A DNA stretch of 64,000 bases, from NCBI RefSeq assembly GCF_021531715.1, contig NZ_JAFBIT010000002.1, positions 186,001 to 250,000 of the forward strand. The letters run 5' to 3'. The notes under the pieces are model-generated. The model was not told the origin of the DNA, made no database searches, and saw nothing but the letters and a program-made list of their open reading frames with translations. Shown here one piece after another: positions 1 to 8,113 of the stretch. How positions within the stretch are numbered: the first letter of the stretch is position 1; each line of letters starts with the position of its first letter. Origin of the DNA: Anaeromassilibacillus senegalensis (GTDB lineage: Bacteria > Bacillota > Clostridia > Oscillospirales > Acutalibacteraceae). The position numbers and the translations under genes are program-made.

Positions 1-510
1 CATGCAGCCGCGCAGGGCGGAGGTCTGCGTCATCGCGCCGGCCGCGCGCGCGCCGCGCATCGTCATGCACAGGTGCTCGGCCTCGATGAACACCGCAACG
101 CCCTTGGGCGAAAGGCTCTCCTCGAGGAAATCGGCGATCTGCGCGGTCAGGCGCTCCTGCACCTGCGGGCGCCGCGCGAAACAATCGACAATCCGCGCGA
201 ATTTTGAAAGCCCGATGATGCGCCCGTCGTTCGGGATATACGCGATGTGGCACTTGCCGACAAACGGCAGCAGGTGGTGCTCGCAGACGGAATACAGCGG
301 GATGTCGCGCACGAACACGAGCTCGTCGTGTCGGCCCTCCTCGTTGAAGATCTTGAGGTACTGCTTCGGGTCGGACTGCAGGCCGGAGAAAATCTCCGCG
401 TACATGCGCGCCACGCGCGACGGCGTCTCCTGAAGACCCTCGCGCTCGGGATCCTCGCCCACCGCGAGCAGAATCTCCCGCACCGCCTTCTCAATGCGTT
501 CCAAATCCAT
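1..510 (-). CDS. folE: GTP cyclohydrolase I (3' end cut by window edge)
   Basis: The reading frame from the ATG at 510 runs to the window edge without a stop, giving 170 residues of a family usually about 185-190 long, so only the C-terminus is missing. The enzyme turns GTP into 7,8-dihydroneopterin triphosphate, the first step of folate or queuosine precursor synthesis. Family motifs are clear: the zinc/catalytic segment [10 protein letters not shown] near residue 75, the [10 protein letters not shown] segment, and the C-terminal [11 protein letters not shown] with the second zinc cysteine. The start follows a weak AGGAAGTTGAC site. No other folate or queuosine gene is visible nearby, so the pathway branch it serves cannot be decided from this window. 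Confidence 0.95.
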   Translation of the reverse strand, partial: MDLERIEKAVREILLAVGEDPEREGLQETPSRVARMYAEIFSGLQSDPKQYLKIFNEEGRHDELVFVRDIPLYSVCEHHLLPFVGKCHIAYIPNDGRIIGLSKFARIVDCFARRPQVQERLTAQIADFLEESLSPKGVAVFIEAEHLCMTMRGARAAGAMTQTSALRGCM

Positions 511-642
511 TTTATGTCAACTTCCTTTCCGGATGGGATGCTCAACGCGGATTCCTATACCATAAGTGCAAAGCGCGTTGGTATAATCGTCCATCGCCCG
601 TTGACGCGAAGCGGCAAACTGGGCGGGACAATATAAATCGGC

Positions 643-668
643 ATAATAACCGATTTGCGGTTATTATA
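643..668 (-). promoter_or_regulatory. Candidate folE promoter -10 inside a perfect 10-bp dyad
   Basis: Positions 643-652 and 658-667 form a perfect inverted repeat (ATAATAACCG / CGGTTATTAT) with a 5-base centre. On the minus strand a TATAAT hexamer (668-663) lies within it; no good -35 hexamer is visible upstream. The dyad could be an operator or an RNA hairpin at the 5' end of the folE transcript. Confidence 0.4.
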
Positions 669-699
669 CCACAGAGCGCGGGAAAAAGAAATACGGTCT

Positions 700-741
700 G
701 AAAAAGAAAAATGAGGCTGTCCGGCTGGGCAGTCTCATTTT
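700..741 (-). terminator. Rho-independent terminator of the LTA-synthase-like gene
   Basis: On the minus strand AAAATGAGACTGC pairs with the complementary arm ending in CTCATTTT and is followed by a T-rich tail (TTTTTCTTTTTC). It lies just past the stop at 773. Confidence 0.75.
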
Positions 742-772
742 GATTCTATCCGGATTCAGATCGTGCTTCGCG

Positions 773-2725
773 CTATTGAACGCGCGCGCGGGAGAGCTCG
801 GTGCCGTCCTCGGCGATCTGGCGGACGGAAACGCGGGCGTCGGGCGGGAGTTGATCGACGGTGCAGGCGACCTCGCTTTCGGAGAGAAACCGCGTCTCCT
901 GCGGATCGTCGCCGATATAGATCACGCTGTACGGCGTGAAGTTTTGGCCGTGCGCCGTGAGGGTATCGCCGCGGATCGTGGCGCTTTCGAGCACGATGTC
1001 CTTTGTGCCGAAGCGCATGGCCGTTTCCTCAAACGGGTTCTCGCCCTGATACACGATGCGGTCGCCGTAGAGCATGTCGTACTGGAGCGTCAGTAGCTCC
1101 GTCTCGTACGCACCGCGCCAGCCGCTGATCTGGTGGAACTTCGTCAGCGTGCCGTTGTTGATGCCGGTTAGCTCGAACACGCGGGAGGCGAGCTGGTAGG
1201 CCTTGACGTCGCACGGATCGCCGGTCAGGCCGAAATTGCTCCAGACCGCATACTCGGTCGTGTAGAGCGTGCCCGCGTCGAGCTCGTCCTCGTCGATCTC
1301 AAAGCCGGGCAGGTGGTCGCCGTAGACCACGAGGACGGTCGGCTCCCCGAGCTTTGCGAGCTGCTGCGTCAGCGCGCGCAGGAAATCGTCCACCTCGTGA
1401 AGCTGCGTCGCGTAGTATTCGAGCTGTGCGCGGCGCGCTTCGTCCTCCACGCCGGAGAGCACGCGGATCGCGGGGTTCTCGCAGACGTCCGGGTACGCGC
1501 CGTGCGGCTGGACGGAGATCGTATAGACGAGGTCGGGCGTATCGGTGCCCGCGAGCACATCCAGAATTTCATCGACGAGAACCTCGTCCTTCGCCCAGCC
1601 GATCTCGTTGTATTCGACGCCGTTCATGTACTCGATCGTCGTGAACGAATCGAAGCCGAGCTTCGGGAAGACCCTGTCGCGGTCGTAGAACGTCGCGGTG
1701 TTGTTGTGCACGACGTGCGTGCCGTAGCCGAGCTCCTTCAAATTATAGGCGATCGATTCGCAGGTGCTGTCCTGCAGAATCGTCTTGTACGGGTATTCGC
1801 CGGTACCGAAATCGTGCACGTTCATCTGCGTGATGACCTCAAACTCCGTGTTCGCGGTGCCCGCGCCGACCGAGGGCGCCGTAAAGAAGCCGCTCGGGCC
1901 AACCGCCTTGAGCTGCCGGAAGTACGGCACCGGGTCCTCGGAGAACTTGACGCCCTCGAGGTAGTTCACGTCGAAGAACGATTCGAGCTGGAGAAAGATG
2001 AAATTCGGCGTCTGCGCCGGCTCGTTCGTCTCCACGTCCAGCACATCCCGCGCGATGGCGCGCACGCGGCGGGCGGAGTAATCCTCCGGGCGGTCGATGC
2101 CGAAATCGATCAGGCTGCGCGTGAACGTGTACGCGAAGCCGTACTCCTCGGTGAGGTGGATGATGTCCGTGTAGGTATTGCCGGAAAAGCCCGCGGCAAA
2201 GGGAAGCTCCGGCAGCACGGCCACCGAAAGCAGCAGCGCGCAGAGCGTGACGGCCGCACGGCGCAGCTGCACCGGGCTTTTCGGCGATTTTCGAAACAGC
2301 AGCACAAGCCCGAAGAGCAGCAAAAGCACGGCGATCACAAGCAGAACGAACAGCGGCACCGGCATATAGATGCCGATGAACGACCAATCGAGCTGCAAAA
2401 TGGCAAAATCGATCGCCGAGAGCGGCGAGACGCGGTAGCCGAGCACATACAGATTCGCGATGCCGAGCCCAGCCCACACCGCGCCGATCAGCACGCCCCA
2501 GAACCACTTGCGCTTTGTAAAGAGGCACAGCGAAAGGCAGAGCGCGATGATCAGCACGTTCTCGAGAAAGGCGAGCGGGCGCGCAAAAAGCAGCGCCATG
2601 ACCGCCGAAAGGCTCTGCCTGTCCATCATCTCGATCGCGATATTCAGCGCGAGCGCCGCCAGAAGGCAGGCGAGCGGCGCGCTGTTTTTCCGCAGAAAAT
2701 CCAAAAACCGCCTGATTGTCCCCAT
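773..2725 (-). CDS. LTA synthase family membrane sulfatase-like protein
   Basis: A 650-residue membrane protein of the LtaS/phosphoglycerol transferase family. Five or six membrane segments fill residues 15-175, then an extracellular alkaline-phosphatase-fold domain follows. The expected catalytic threonine is T290 in VGAGTANTEF, a metal-binding glutamate is E248 in LQLES, and the GDH metal motif is at 469-471. By family it moves glycerol-phosphate or a similar group onto a glycolipid or glycan outside the cell. Residues after about 570 look like a small beta-rich IPT/TIG-type domain, which typical LtaS lacks. The ATG at 2725 was chosen because the membrane segments begin right after it; the frame is open further upstream, but that translation is low-complexity shadow of the ABC gene. 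The exact substrate is unknown. Confidence 0.85.
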   Translation of the reverse strand: MGTIRRFLDFLRKNSAPLACLLAALALNIAIEMMDRQSLSAVMALLFARPLAFLENVLIIALCLSLCLFTKRKWFWGVLIGAVWAGLGIANLYVLGYRVSPLSAIDFAILQLDWSFIGIYMPVPLFVLLVIAVLLLLFGLVLLFRKSPKSPVQLRRAAVTLCALLLSVAVLPELPFAAGFSGNTYTDIIHLTEEYGFAYTFTRSLIDFGIDRPEDYSARRVRAIARDVLDVETNEPAQTPNFIFLQLESFFDVNYLEGVKFSEDPVPYFRQLKAVGPSGFFTAPSVGAGTANTEFEVITQMNVHDFGTGEYPYKTILQDSTCESIAYNLKELGYGTHVVHNNTATFYDRDRVFPKLGFDSFTTIEYMNGVEYNEIGWAKDEVLVDEILDVLAGTDTPDLVYTISVQPHGAYPDVCENPAIRVLSGVEDEARRAQLEYYATQLHEVDDFLRALTQQLAKLGEPTVLVVYGDHLPGFEIDEDELDAGTLYTTEYAVWSNFGLTGDPCDVKAYQLASRVFELTGINNGTLTKFHQISGWRGAYETELLTLQYDMLYGDRIVYQGENPFEETAMRFGTKDIVLESATIRGDTLTAHGQNFTPYSVIYIGDDPQETRFLSESEVACTVDQLPPDARVSVRQIAEDGTELSRARVQ

Positions 2726-2749
2726 CCCCGTTTCCAATCTGATAAGCTG

Positions 2750-2778
2750 ATTATAGAACCGGGAAGTCGCAAATTCAA
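2750..2778 (-). promoter_or_regulatory. Sigma-A promoter for LTA-synthase-like gene
   Basis: Reading the minus strand, TTGAAT (2778-2773), a 17-base spacer and TATAAT (2755-2750) precede the ATG at 2725. Confidence 0.7.
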
Positions 2779-2808
2779 GCGGTTTTCTCAATTGTAAGAA
2801 TTTTTTTA

Positions 2809-4569
2809 TCAGGCAAACTGCGCGTTGTAGAGGCGGCGGTAGAACGTATCGCTGTGCATCAGCTCGTCGTGTGTGCCGCGCTCCACGATCTCGCCGTCGC
2901 GCACGACGAGGATCAGATCGGCGTTGCGGATCGTCGAAAGCCGGTGCGCGATGACGAAGCACGTCTTGTCCGCCATCAGCGCGCGCATGGCCTTCTGAAT
3001 CTTCATCTCGGTGCGCGTATCGACGTTCGAGGTGGCCTCGTCGAGGATCAGGAGCGACGCGTCGAGCAGCATGGCGCGCGCGATCGTCATGAGCTGCTTC
3101 TGCCCCTTCGAGATGTTCGAGCCGTCGTCGTCGAGGACGGTGTCGTAGCCCTCGGGCAGCGTCAGGATATACTCGTGGATGCCGCACGCCTTGCAGACGC
3201 GCTCCACGTCCGCGCGGGTGGCGGTCTCGCTGCCGTAGGCGATGTTTTCATACACGGTGCCGTTGAAGAGCCAGGTGTCCTGCAGCACCATCGAGTAATT
3301 CAGGCGCAGGCTGCGGCGCGTCATGTCCCCGATGGGGCGGCCGTCCAGCCGAATCTCGCCGCTGTCCACGTCGTAGAAGCGCATCAGGAGGTTGATGATC
3401 GTCGTCTTGCCCGCGCCGGTCGGGCCGACAATCGCGATCAAGGCGCCTTTGGGCACCGTGAGGGACAAATCCTTGATGATCTGGCGGTCGCTTGTATAGC
3501 CGAAGTTCACGTGCTCGAGCGCCACCTCGCCGTCCACGGCCTTGAGGTCTACGGCGTCTGCGCTGTCCACCGGCTCGGGCGGCTCATCGAGCAGGCGGAA
3601 GACGCGCTCCGCCGCCGAAAACGCCGACTGCAGCTCGCCGATGATGTTCGCGATCTCGTTGATCGGGCCGCTGAACTTTCTCGAATACAGCACGAAGGAC
3701 GAGATATTGCCGATGGAAATCGAGCCGCGAAGGAACAAAAGCGCGCCGAAGAAGCTGACGAGCGAGAGCGAGAGGTTGTTCACGAAGTTGACCGAGGGGC
3801 CGACCATGCTGCCGTAGTAATCGGCCTTGTAGTAGGCGTCCACGGTCTCGTTGTTCTGCACGTCGAGCTTTTCGATCGTGTGCTCCTCCTGGCTGTAGGC
3901 GCGCAGCGTTTTCTGCCCGCTGATCATCTCCTCCACGAAGCCGTTCAGCTCGCCGAGCTTTGCGGAGCGGCGGCGGAAGAGCGGGCGCGTGAAGCCGGTG
4001 ATCTTCTTCGTCATGAAGAACGAGAGCGGCACGGTGACCGCGAAGACGAGCACGAGCGGGGGCGAAATGGTGAGCATCATGACGAGCGCGCCGCCCACCG
4101 TGACGACGCTCGCGAAGACCTGCACGAGGTCGTGGGAGAGCGAGGTGTTGATCGTATCGATGTCGTACGAGATGCGGCTTAAAATGTCGCCGGTCTGGTT
4201 CGTATCGAAATAGCCGACGGGCAGCTCGGTGAGCTTATGGAACACATCGCGCCGCATGGTGTAGACGACGCGGCGGCTGATGACGATCATGAGCCGCGTG
4301 AGCCCGTAGGAAAGCCCGGCGGAGAGGATGTACAGCACGACCATCACGGCGGCGTAAAACAGCACGCGCGGGAAATCGACACGGCCGCGGCCCAGCTCCA
4401 TCGCGTCGATCGCAAGGCCCGAGACGTACGGCCCGGCGAGCGCGAGCAGGTTGCCGCCCATCGTGAGCAGCACCGCGAGGAACAGAAGCAGCTTGTAGCG
4501 CAGCAGGTACGGCAGCAGCCGCGAGAGGATCGCGGTCTTTTTCATTTTCGGTTTTGCGTTCGGTTTCAT
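2809..4569 (-). CDS. ABC exporter half-transporter, subunit with catalytic Walker B (heterodimer partner 1)
   Basis: A 586-residue type IV ABC exporter half: six-helix membrane domain to about residue 325, then an ATPase domain. Walker A is GPTGAGKT (382-389), Walker B ends LLILDE with catalytic E511, and the switch histidine is H542 (IAHRLSTI). The signature loop is ISKGQ (486-490) instead of LSGGQ. Its start overlaps the stop of the next gene upstream by four bases (ATGA), so the two are probably co-translated. Paired with its neighbour it supplies the hydrolysing Walker B and H-loop but a weakened signature. This is the arrangement of asymmetric heterodimeric exporters such as TM287/288. 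Substrate is unknown; drugs, lipids or peptides are all possible. Confidence 0.9.
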   Translation of the reverse strand: MKPNAKPKMKKTAILSRLLPYLLRYKLLLFLAVLLTMGGNLLALAGPYVSGLAIDAMELGRGRVDFPRVLFYAAVMVVLYILSAGLSYGLTRLMIVISRRVVYTMRRDVFHKLTELPVGYFDTNQTGDILSRISYDIDTINTSLSHDLVQVFASVVTVGGALVMMLTISPPLVLVFAVTVPLSFFMTKKITGFTRPLFRRRSAKLGELNGFVEEMISGQKTLRAYSQEEHTIEKLDVQNNETVDAYYKADYYGSMVGPSVNFVNNLSLSLVSFFGALLFLRGSISIGNISSFVLYSRKFSGPINEIANIIGELQSAFSAAERVFRLLDEPPEPVDSADAVDLKAVDGEVALEHVNFGYTSDRQIIKDLSLTVPKGALIAIVGPTGAGKTTIINLLMRFYDVDSGEIRLDGRPIGDMTRRSLRLNYSMVLQDTWLFNGTVYENIAYGSETATRADVERVCKACGIHEYILTLPEGYDTVLDDDGSNISKGQKQLMTIARAMLLDASLLILDEATSNVDTRTEMKIQKAMRALMADKTCFVIAHRLSTIRNADLILVVRDGEIVERGTHDELMHSDTFYRRLYNAQFA

Positions 4570-6329
4570 GCGCGCACCGCCTCCTTTCCGGCCGGCTCGT
4601 CATACGAGACGCTGCGGTCGCCGATCTGCGATTCGCCGATTTCGCGGTACAGCGGGCAGGACGCCATCAGCTCGTCGTGCGTGCCCATGCCGATGACACG
4701 GCCGTTCTCGAGGACGAGAATCTTCTCCGCGTGCATGATGGAGCTGACGCGCTGGGCGACGATGATCTTCGTCGCGTCCCCGTAGTGCAGGCGGATTTCC
4801 TCGCGCAGGAGGGAATCGGTCTTGTAGTCAAGCGCGCTGGAGGAATCGTCCAGCACGAGGATTTCGGGGTTTCCGGCGAGCGCGCGGGCCACGAGCAACC
4901 GCTGCTTCTGGCCGCCGGAGAGGTTTGCGCCCTTGATGGCGACCGGGGCGTCCAGCCCGCCCTGCTCCTCGATGAAGCCGAGCGCCTGGGCGCGGCGGGC
5001 GGCCTCGAGCAGCTCCTCGTCGCTGAGGTTGCGGCCGAGGCGGATGTTCTCGCGGATCGTATCCTTAAAGAGCGTGTCGTTCTGGAAGACGACGCCGAAC
5101 TTCGCGCGCAGGTCGGTCGTCGCGTAGTCGCGGATGTCGACGCCGTCGATCTCGATGGCGCCGCCGGAGACGTCGTAGTAGCGCATCAGGGCGCGGATGA
5201 TTGTCGATTTGCCGGAGCCGGTCGCGCCGATGATGCCGAGCGTCTCGCCGCGCTTTAACTCAAAATTCAGGTCGCGCACGGCAAAGCTCCCGCGCGGATA
5301 GCGGAACGTGACGTCGCGGAACGCGATGTGCGGGGCGTTTTCGGGCAGGAAGCTGAACTTCGGCTCGGTTTCATACAGCTCGATGGGCGTATCGAGCACC
5401 TCGAGCACGCGGGCGGAGGACGCCGCCGCGCGGGAGAGCATCGTGAACATGCGGTTGATCGCCATCAAAGCGTTCAGCACGATCGTAAAGAGGTTCATGA
5501 ACGCGATGATCTTGCCGATCTCGGTGGTGCCGTTATGCACGCGCACGCCGCCCACGACGATGACCGCGACGATGCCGAGGTTCAAAAGCAGGCTCATGAC
5601 GGGGTTGATGAGCGCCATCGTCTTTTCGGCGGTGCGCTCCTTTTCGGTCAGCTCGTCGTTGACGCGCTTAAAGCGGTTTCGCTCGTATTCGGACTTCGAG
5701 AGCGCCTTGATGACGCGCACGCCCACGGCGTTTTCACGCACGACGCGCAGCATCGCGTCGGAGGCCTTCTGCACGAGCCGGAACAACCGCGCGCCGCGCC
5801 GGGAGACGACAAACGTGATCGCGCCGACGACCGGCAGCGTCGCCACCATAATCAGCGTCAGCACGGGGTCGAGCGTCAAGGTGACGATGACGCCGCCGAT
5901 GAGCAGGATCGGCGCGCGGACGCCCAGGCGCTGGATCATGCCGACGGTCTGGTGCAGCACGTAGGTATCGCTCGTCATGCGCGTGATCAGCGAGGGGATC
6001 GAGAATTCATCCACCCGGCGCTCGGAGAGGTACGAGATTTTGCGGAACAGGTCGTGCCGAATCTGCCGCGTGCAGTCGCGCGCGACGGCGGAGGCCATGC
6101 GGTTCGCCGTGATGTTGCCCACCCACGCGAGCAGCGAGCAGACGAGCATCAGCCCGCCCCACAAACACACCGGCGCAATCTCGCCGAGGGGGATCAGGTC
6201 GTCGATGATGTACGAGAGAATCCACGGGATCGCAAGCTCCACGAGCGTGCCGCCGACCTTGATGCAAAAGCCCAGGCTCATCCGCGGGATGAACGGCTTC
6301 AGATAGACAGCCAGACGTTTCAATACCAT
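4566..6329 (-). CDS. ABC exporter half-transporter, degenerate-site subunit (heterodimer partner 2)
   Basis: A 587-residue half-transporter with an N-terminal six-helix domain and a C-terminal ATPase. Walker A is GATGSGKS (368-375) and the signature is canonical LSGGQ (470-474). The catalytic Walker B glutamate is replaced by D495 (ILVLDDSS) and the switch histidine by Q526 (IVAQRVSS). These two changes mark a non-hydrolysing site, complementary to the partner, which keeps E and H but lacks a canonical signature. One consensus and one degenerate ATP site are therefore expected in the dimer. The ATG at 6329 follows AGGAAGGG. It is the first gene of a two-gene operon with its own promoter. Confidence 0.9.
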   Translation of the reverse strand: MVLKRLAVYLKPFIPRMSLGFCIKVGGTLVELAIPWILSYIIDDLIPLGEIAPVCLWGGLMLVCSLLAWVGNITANRMASAVARDCTRQIRHDLFRKISYLSERRVDEFSIPSLITRMTSDTYVLHQTVGMIQRLGVRAPILLIGGVIVTLTLDPVLTLIMVATLPVVGAITFVVSRRGARLFRLVQKASDAMLRVVRENAVGVRVIKALSKSEYERNRFKRVNDELTEKERTAEKTMALINPVMSLLLNLGIVAVIVVGGVRVHNGTTEIGKIIAFMNLFTIVLNALMAINRMFTMLSRAAASSARVLEVLDTPIELYETEPKFSFLPENAPHIAFRDVTFRYPRGSFAVRDLNFELKRGETLGIIGATGSGKSTIIRALMRYYDVSGGAIEIDGVDIRDYATTDLRAKFGVVFQNDTLFKDTIRENIRLGRNLSDEELLEAARRAQALGFIEEQGGLDAPVAIKGANLSGGQKQRLLVARALAGNPEILVLDDSSSALDYKTDSLLREEIRLHYGDATKIIVAQRVSSIMHAEKILVLENGRVIGMGTHDELMASCPLYREIGESQIGDRSVSYDEPAGKEAVRA

Positions 6330-6362
6330 TCCCTTCCTTTTCTGATAGTTGTCTTTGCAACT

Positions 6363-6391
6363 ATTCTAGCATGATTTGGCGAAGATCGCAA
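6363..6391 (-). promoter_or_regulatory. Sigma-A promoter for ABC exporter operon
   Basis: Minus strand: TTGCGA (6391-6386), 17-base spacer, TAGAAT (6368-6363), about 35 bases before the ATG at 6329. Confidence 0.6.
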
Positions 6392-6414
6392 GAGGAAAAG
6401 ACAATTTATGCCGA

Positions 6415-6447
6415 CAAAACCCGCTCAGTTCATACCAAGCGGGCTTC
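6415..6447 (-). terminator. Terminator after cysteine-rich protein gene
   Basis: On the minus strand AAGCCCGCT and AGCGGGTTTT form a stem of six or more pairs around a 12-base loop, followed by a short T run. It lies between the stop at 6463 and the ABC operon promoter. Confidence 0.6.
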
Positions 6448-6462
6448 GTCATTATTTATGAT

Positions 6463-7092
6463 TTAGAGCTTCGCTGTACCCATGAGAAGCTCCAGCAGAT
6501 GGACTGCCGAAGCGCCGCCGGTTGTAAGCCCCAGCTTGCAGCGGTTGCAATACGCAACAACCCAGCGTTCCGTGCACTTTGCCGCCTGCTCGCGCATAAT
6601 GGCTTCCTCCAGCGAAGGGGGCATTTCATATATGGGTTTACCGGAGTACTGTTCCATTTCCGCAAGAATGGCGGGATTTTCCGGCTCGGCGTGGAGATTG
6701 CCGCAGAAGTTTGCACCGGCGCCGTCCGGCGACAGAGGCGTGAACGCGATATGCATTTTCCGCAGCAGGCTGCGCACCGCCGCGTGAATCTCCGGGTGGT
6801 CGCGATCACGCCAGCAATCCTGCAGGTTCATCCGCAGACCGCTGTAATCCGGAAACGGAAACGCGCTGTCCGCATCGAGATATTCCCAAAGACTTTTCGT
6901 CTGCATACGGTCTTCCAGCACCTCGCGGCACGCCTGACAGAAATAAACCGCCGTGTCCGCCTGCGCCCGCTGTGTTTTGTCTGTGCGGCAGCACCCCGCA
7001 ACAGGCATGGACGCTTTCAAATAAGCGCGGATTTTCTTTGCCGCCTCCGGGCTGGTCTTCGAGAAATTGCAGCTCGGAAAATAAACATTCAT
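6463..7092 (-). CDS. Cysteine-rich protein with CCG (HdrB-like) motif spacing
   Basis: The 209-residue product is not one I can name. Its N-terminus shows C8, then C34-C35, then C52-x-x-C55. This resembles the CCG motif of HdrB/GlpC/LutA-type Fe-S proteins, though with shorter gaps than HdrB. A DCWRD segment near residue 100 and further cysteines near the C-terminus (YCNRCKLGL) may be a second, degenerate half. A role in binding a cluster or in disulfide chemistry is an inference. The start at 7092 was preferred over an ATG 33 bases upstream because AGGGGGAG lies directly before it. The gene stands alone, with its own promoter and terminator. Confidence 0.6.
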   Translation of the reverse strand: MNVYFPSCNFSKTSPEAAKKIRAYLKASMPVAGCCRTDKTQRAQADTAVYFCQACREVLEDRMQTKSLWEYLDADSAFPFPDYSGLRMNLQDCWRDRDHPEIHAAVRSLLRKMHIAFTPLSPDGAGANFCGNLHAEPENPAILAEMEQYSGKPIYEMPPSLEEAIMREQAAKCTERWVVAYCNRCKLGLTTGGASAVHLLELLMGTAKL

Positions 7093-7123
7093 ATAAACTC
7101 CCCCTTTTTTCGAAGATGCTACC

Positions 7124-7152
7124 ATTGTACCAGATTACAAAGTGCGTTGCAA
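7124..7152 (-). promoter_or_regulatory. Sigma-A promoter for cysteine-rich protein
   Basis: Minus strand: TTGCAA (7152-7147), 17-base spacer, TACAAT (7129-7124). Confidence 0.7.
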
Positions 7153-7204
7153 GTGTGCGCACACCGTATGAAGGAGCGCATGCTTTGCGCCGCTTCCTGA
7201 TTGC

Positions 7205-7233
7205 TTGACTTTAAGGGCGAATCATGCTACAAT
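7205..7233 (+). promoter_or_regulatory. Sigma-A promoter for nucleoside phosphorylase
   Basis: TTGACT (7205-7210), 17-base spacer, TACAAT (7228-7233), about 30 bases before the chosen ATG. Confidence 0.75.
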
Positions 7234-7262
7234 GCACCAAATTATACTTCGGAGGTGCGCGT

Positions 7263-8024
7263 ATGCTGCATACCGATTTTGACCCCAACCGAACCGCCGT
7301 CATCAACCCGGCGGAGATTATCCCGAAGCTTGAGACCATGCCGGAGAATTTCATCGGCGTGTTCTCGCACAGGATCGTCGACGAATACGTGCGCCGCCTG
7401 CACGGCGTGGAGATCGCGCACATCGCAAGCTGCATGGGCGATATGCCCATCTGGCGCTGCACCTGGCCGGACGGCACGGTGTTCGCCATGGTGTGTATGC
7501 TGGTCGGCGGGCCGTCCGCCGCGTCGGTGCTCGAGGAAACGCACGCCATGGGCGCGCAGAAATTCGTGGTGTTCGGCTCCTGCGGCGCGCTCGACCATGA
7601 CGTGACCGCCGGGCACATCCTCGTGCCGTATGCCGCCGTGCGCGACGAGGGCACGAGCTACCACTACCTGCCGCCCGCCGAGGAGATCGCGCTCGAGCCG
7701 CGCTGTGTGGAGGCGGTGGAGAAGGCGTTTTCGTCGCTCAGGGCGCCCTTTGCCCGCACGAAGACGTGGACAACCGACGCCTTTTACCGCGAGACGCGGG
7801 GCAAGGTGGAAAAGCGGCTCCAGCAGGGCTGCGCCGTGGTGGAGATGGAATGCGCCTCGATGGCGGCCGTCGCGCAGTTCCGGGGTATGCCGTTTGCGCA
7901 GTTCCTCTGGGCGGCGGATTCGCTCTCCGGCGAAACGTGGGACAAGCGCAACCTCAGCGCGCTCGGCATGGACGATAACGCGCTCTACATGGAGGCCGCC
8001 GTGCGCGTTTTCCGGTATTTATAA
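7263..8024 (+). CDS. Nucleoside phosphorylase (PNP/UDP family)
   Basis: A 253-residue protein of the PNP_UDP family, which splits nucleosides with phosphate to give a free base and ribose-1-phosphate. Recognisable features are MLVGGPSAASVLEE (phosphate side), VVFGSCGALD in the core strand, and EMECASMAAVA near residue 200, the element that contacts the ribose in uridine and purine phosphorylases. The ATG at 7263 follows CGGAGG at good spacing; an in-frame ATG at 7224 lies on the promoter -10 and is unlikely. The gene sits alone between its promoter and a strong hairpin. Purine versus pyrimidine preference cannot be read from sequence. Confidence 0.85.
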   Translation: MLHTDFDPNRTAVINPAEIIPKLETMPENFIGVFSHRIVDEYVRRLHGVEIAHIASCMGDMPIWRCTWPDGTVFAMVCMLVGGPSAASVLEETHAMGAQKFVVFGSCGALDHDVTAGHILVPYAAVRDEGTSYHYLPPAEEIALEPRCVEAVEKAFSSLRAPFARTKTWTTDAFYRETRGKVEKRLQQGCAVVEMECASMAAVAQFRGMPFAQFLWAADSLSGETWDKRNLSALGMDDNALYMEAAVRVFRYL

Positions 8025-8036
8025 AGAAATTTTTAA

Positions 8037-8070
8037 AATTCCCCGCGTCGCTGGAAATACGCGGGGAATT
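8037..8070. terminator. Perfect 12-bp hairpin terminator
   Basis: AATTCCCCGCGT (8037-8048) and ACGCGGGGAATT (8059-8070) pair perfectly around a 10-base loop. It directly follows the nucleoside phosphorylase stop. The T tract is modest on the plus strand, so termination efficiency is uncertain. Confidence 0.65.
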
Positions 8071-8080
8071 GGTTTATAAT
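8052..8080 (+). promoter_or_regulatory. Candidate promoter for the cell-wall gene block
   Basis: TGGAAA (8052-8057), 17-base spacer, TATAAT (8075-8080). The -35 lies within the loop of the upstream terminator hairpin. Confidence 0.5.
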
Positions 8081-8113
8081 GAAAGGGAATATGACGCTCA
8101 GGAGGTTCACACC

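Noticed and set aside
1313-2797. Long plus-strand open frame antisense to the LTA-synthase-like gene
   Set aside because: A high-GC shadow frame: Arg/Asp/His-rich, no family motif, no ribosome site, and the opposite strand encodes clear conserved motifs. The same holds for the other long antisense frames, such as those opposite the ABC, radical SAM, dinB, Frd and Hdr genes.
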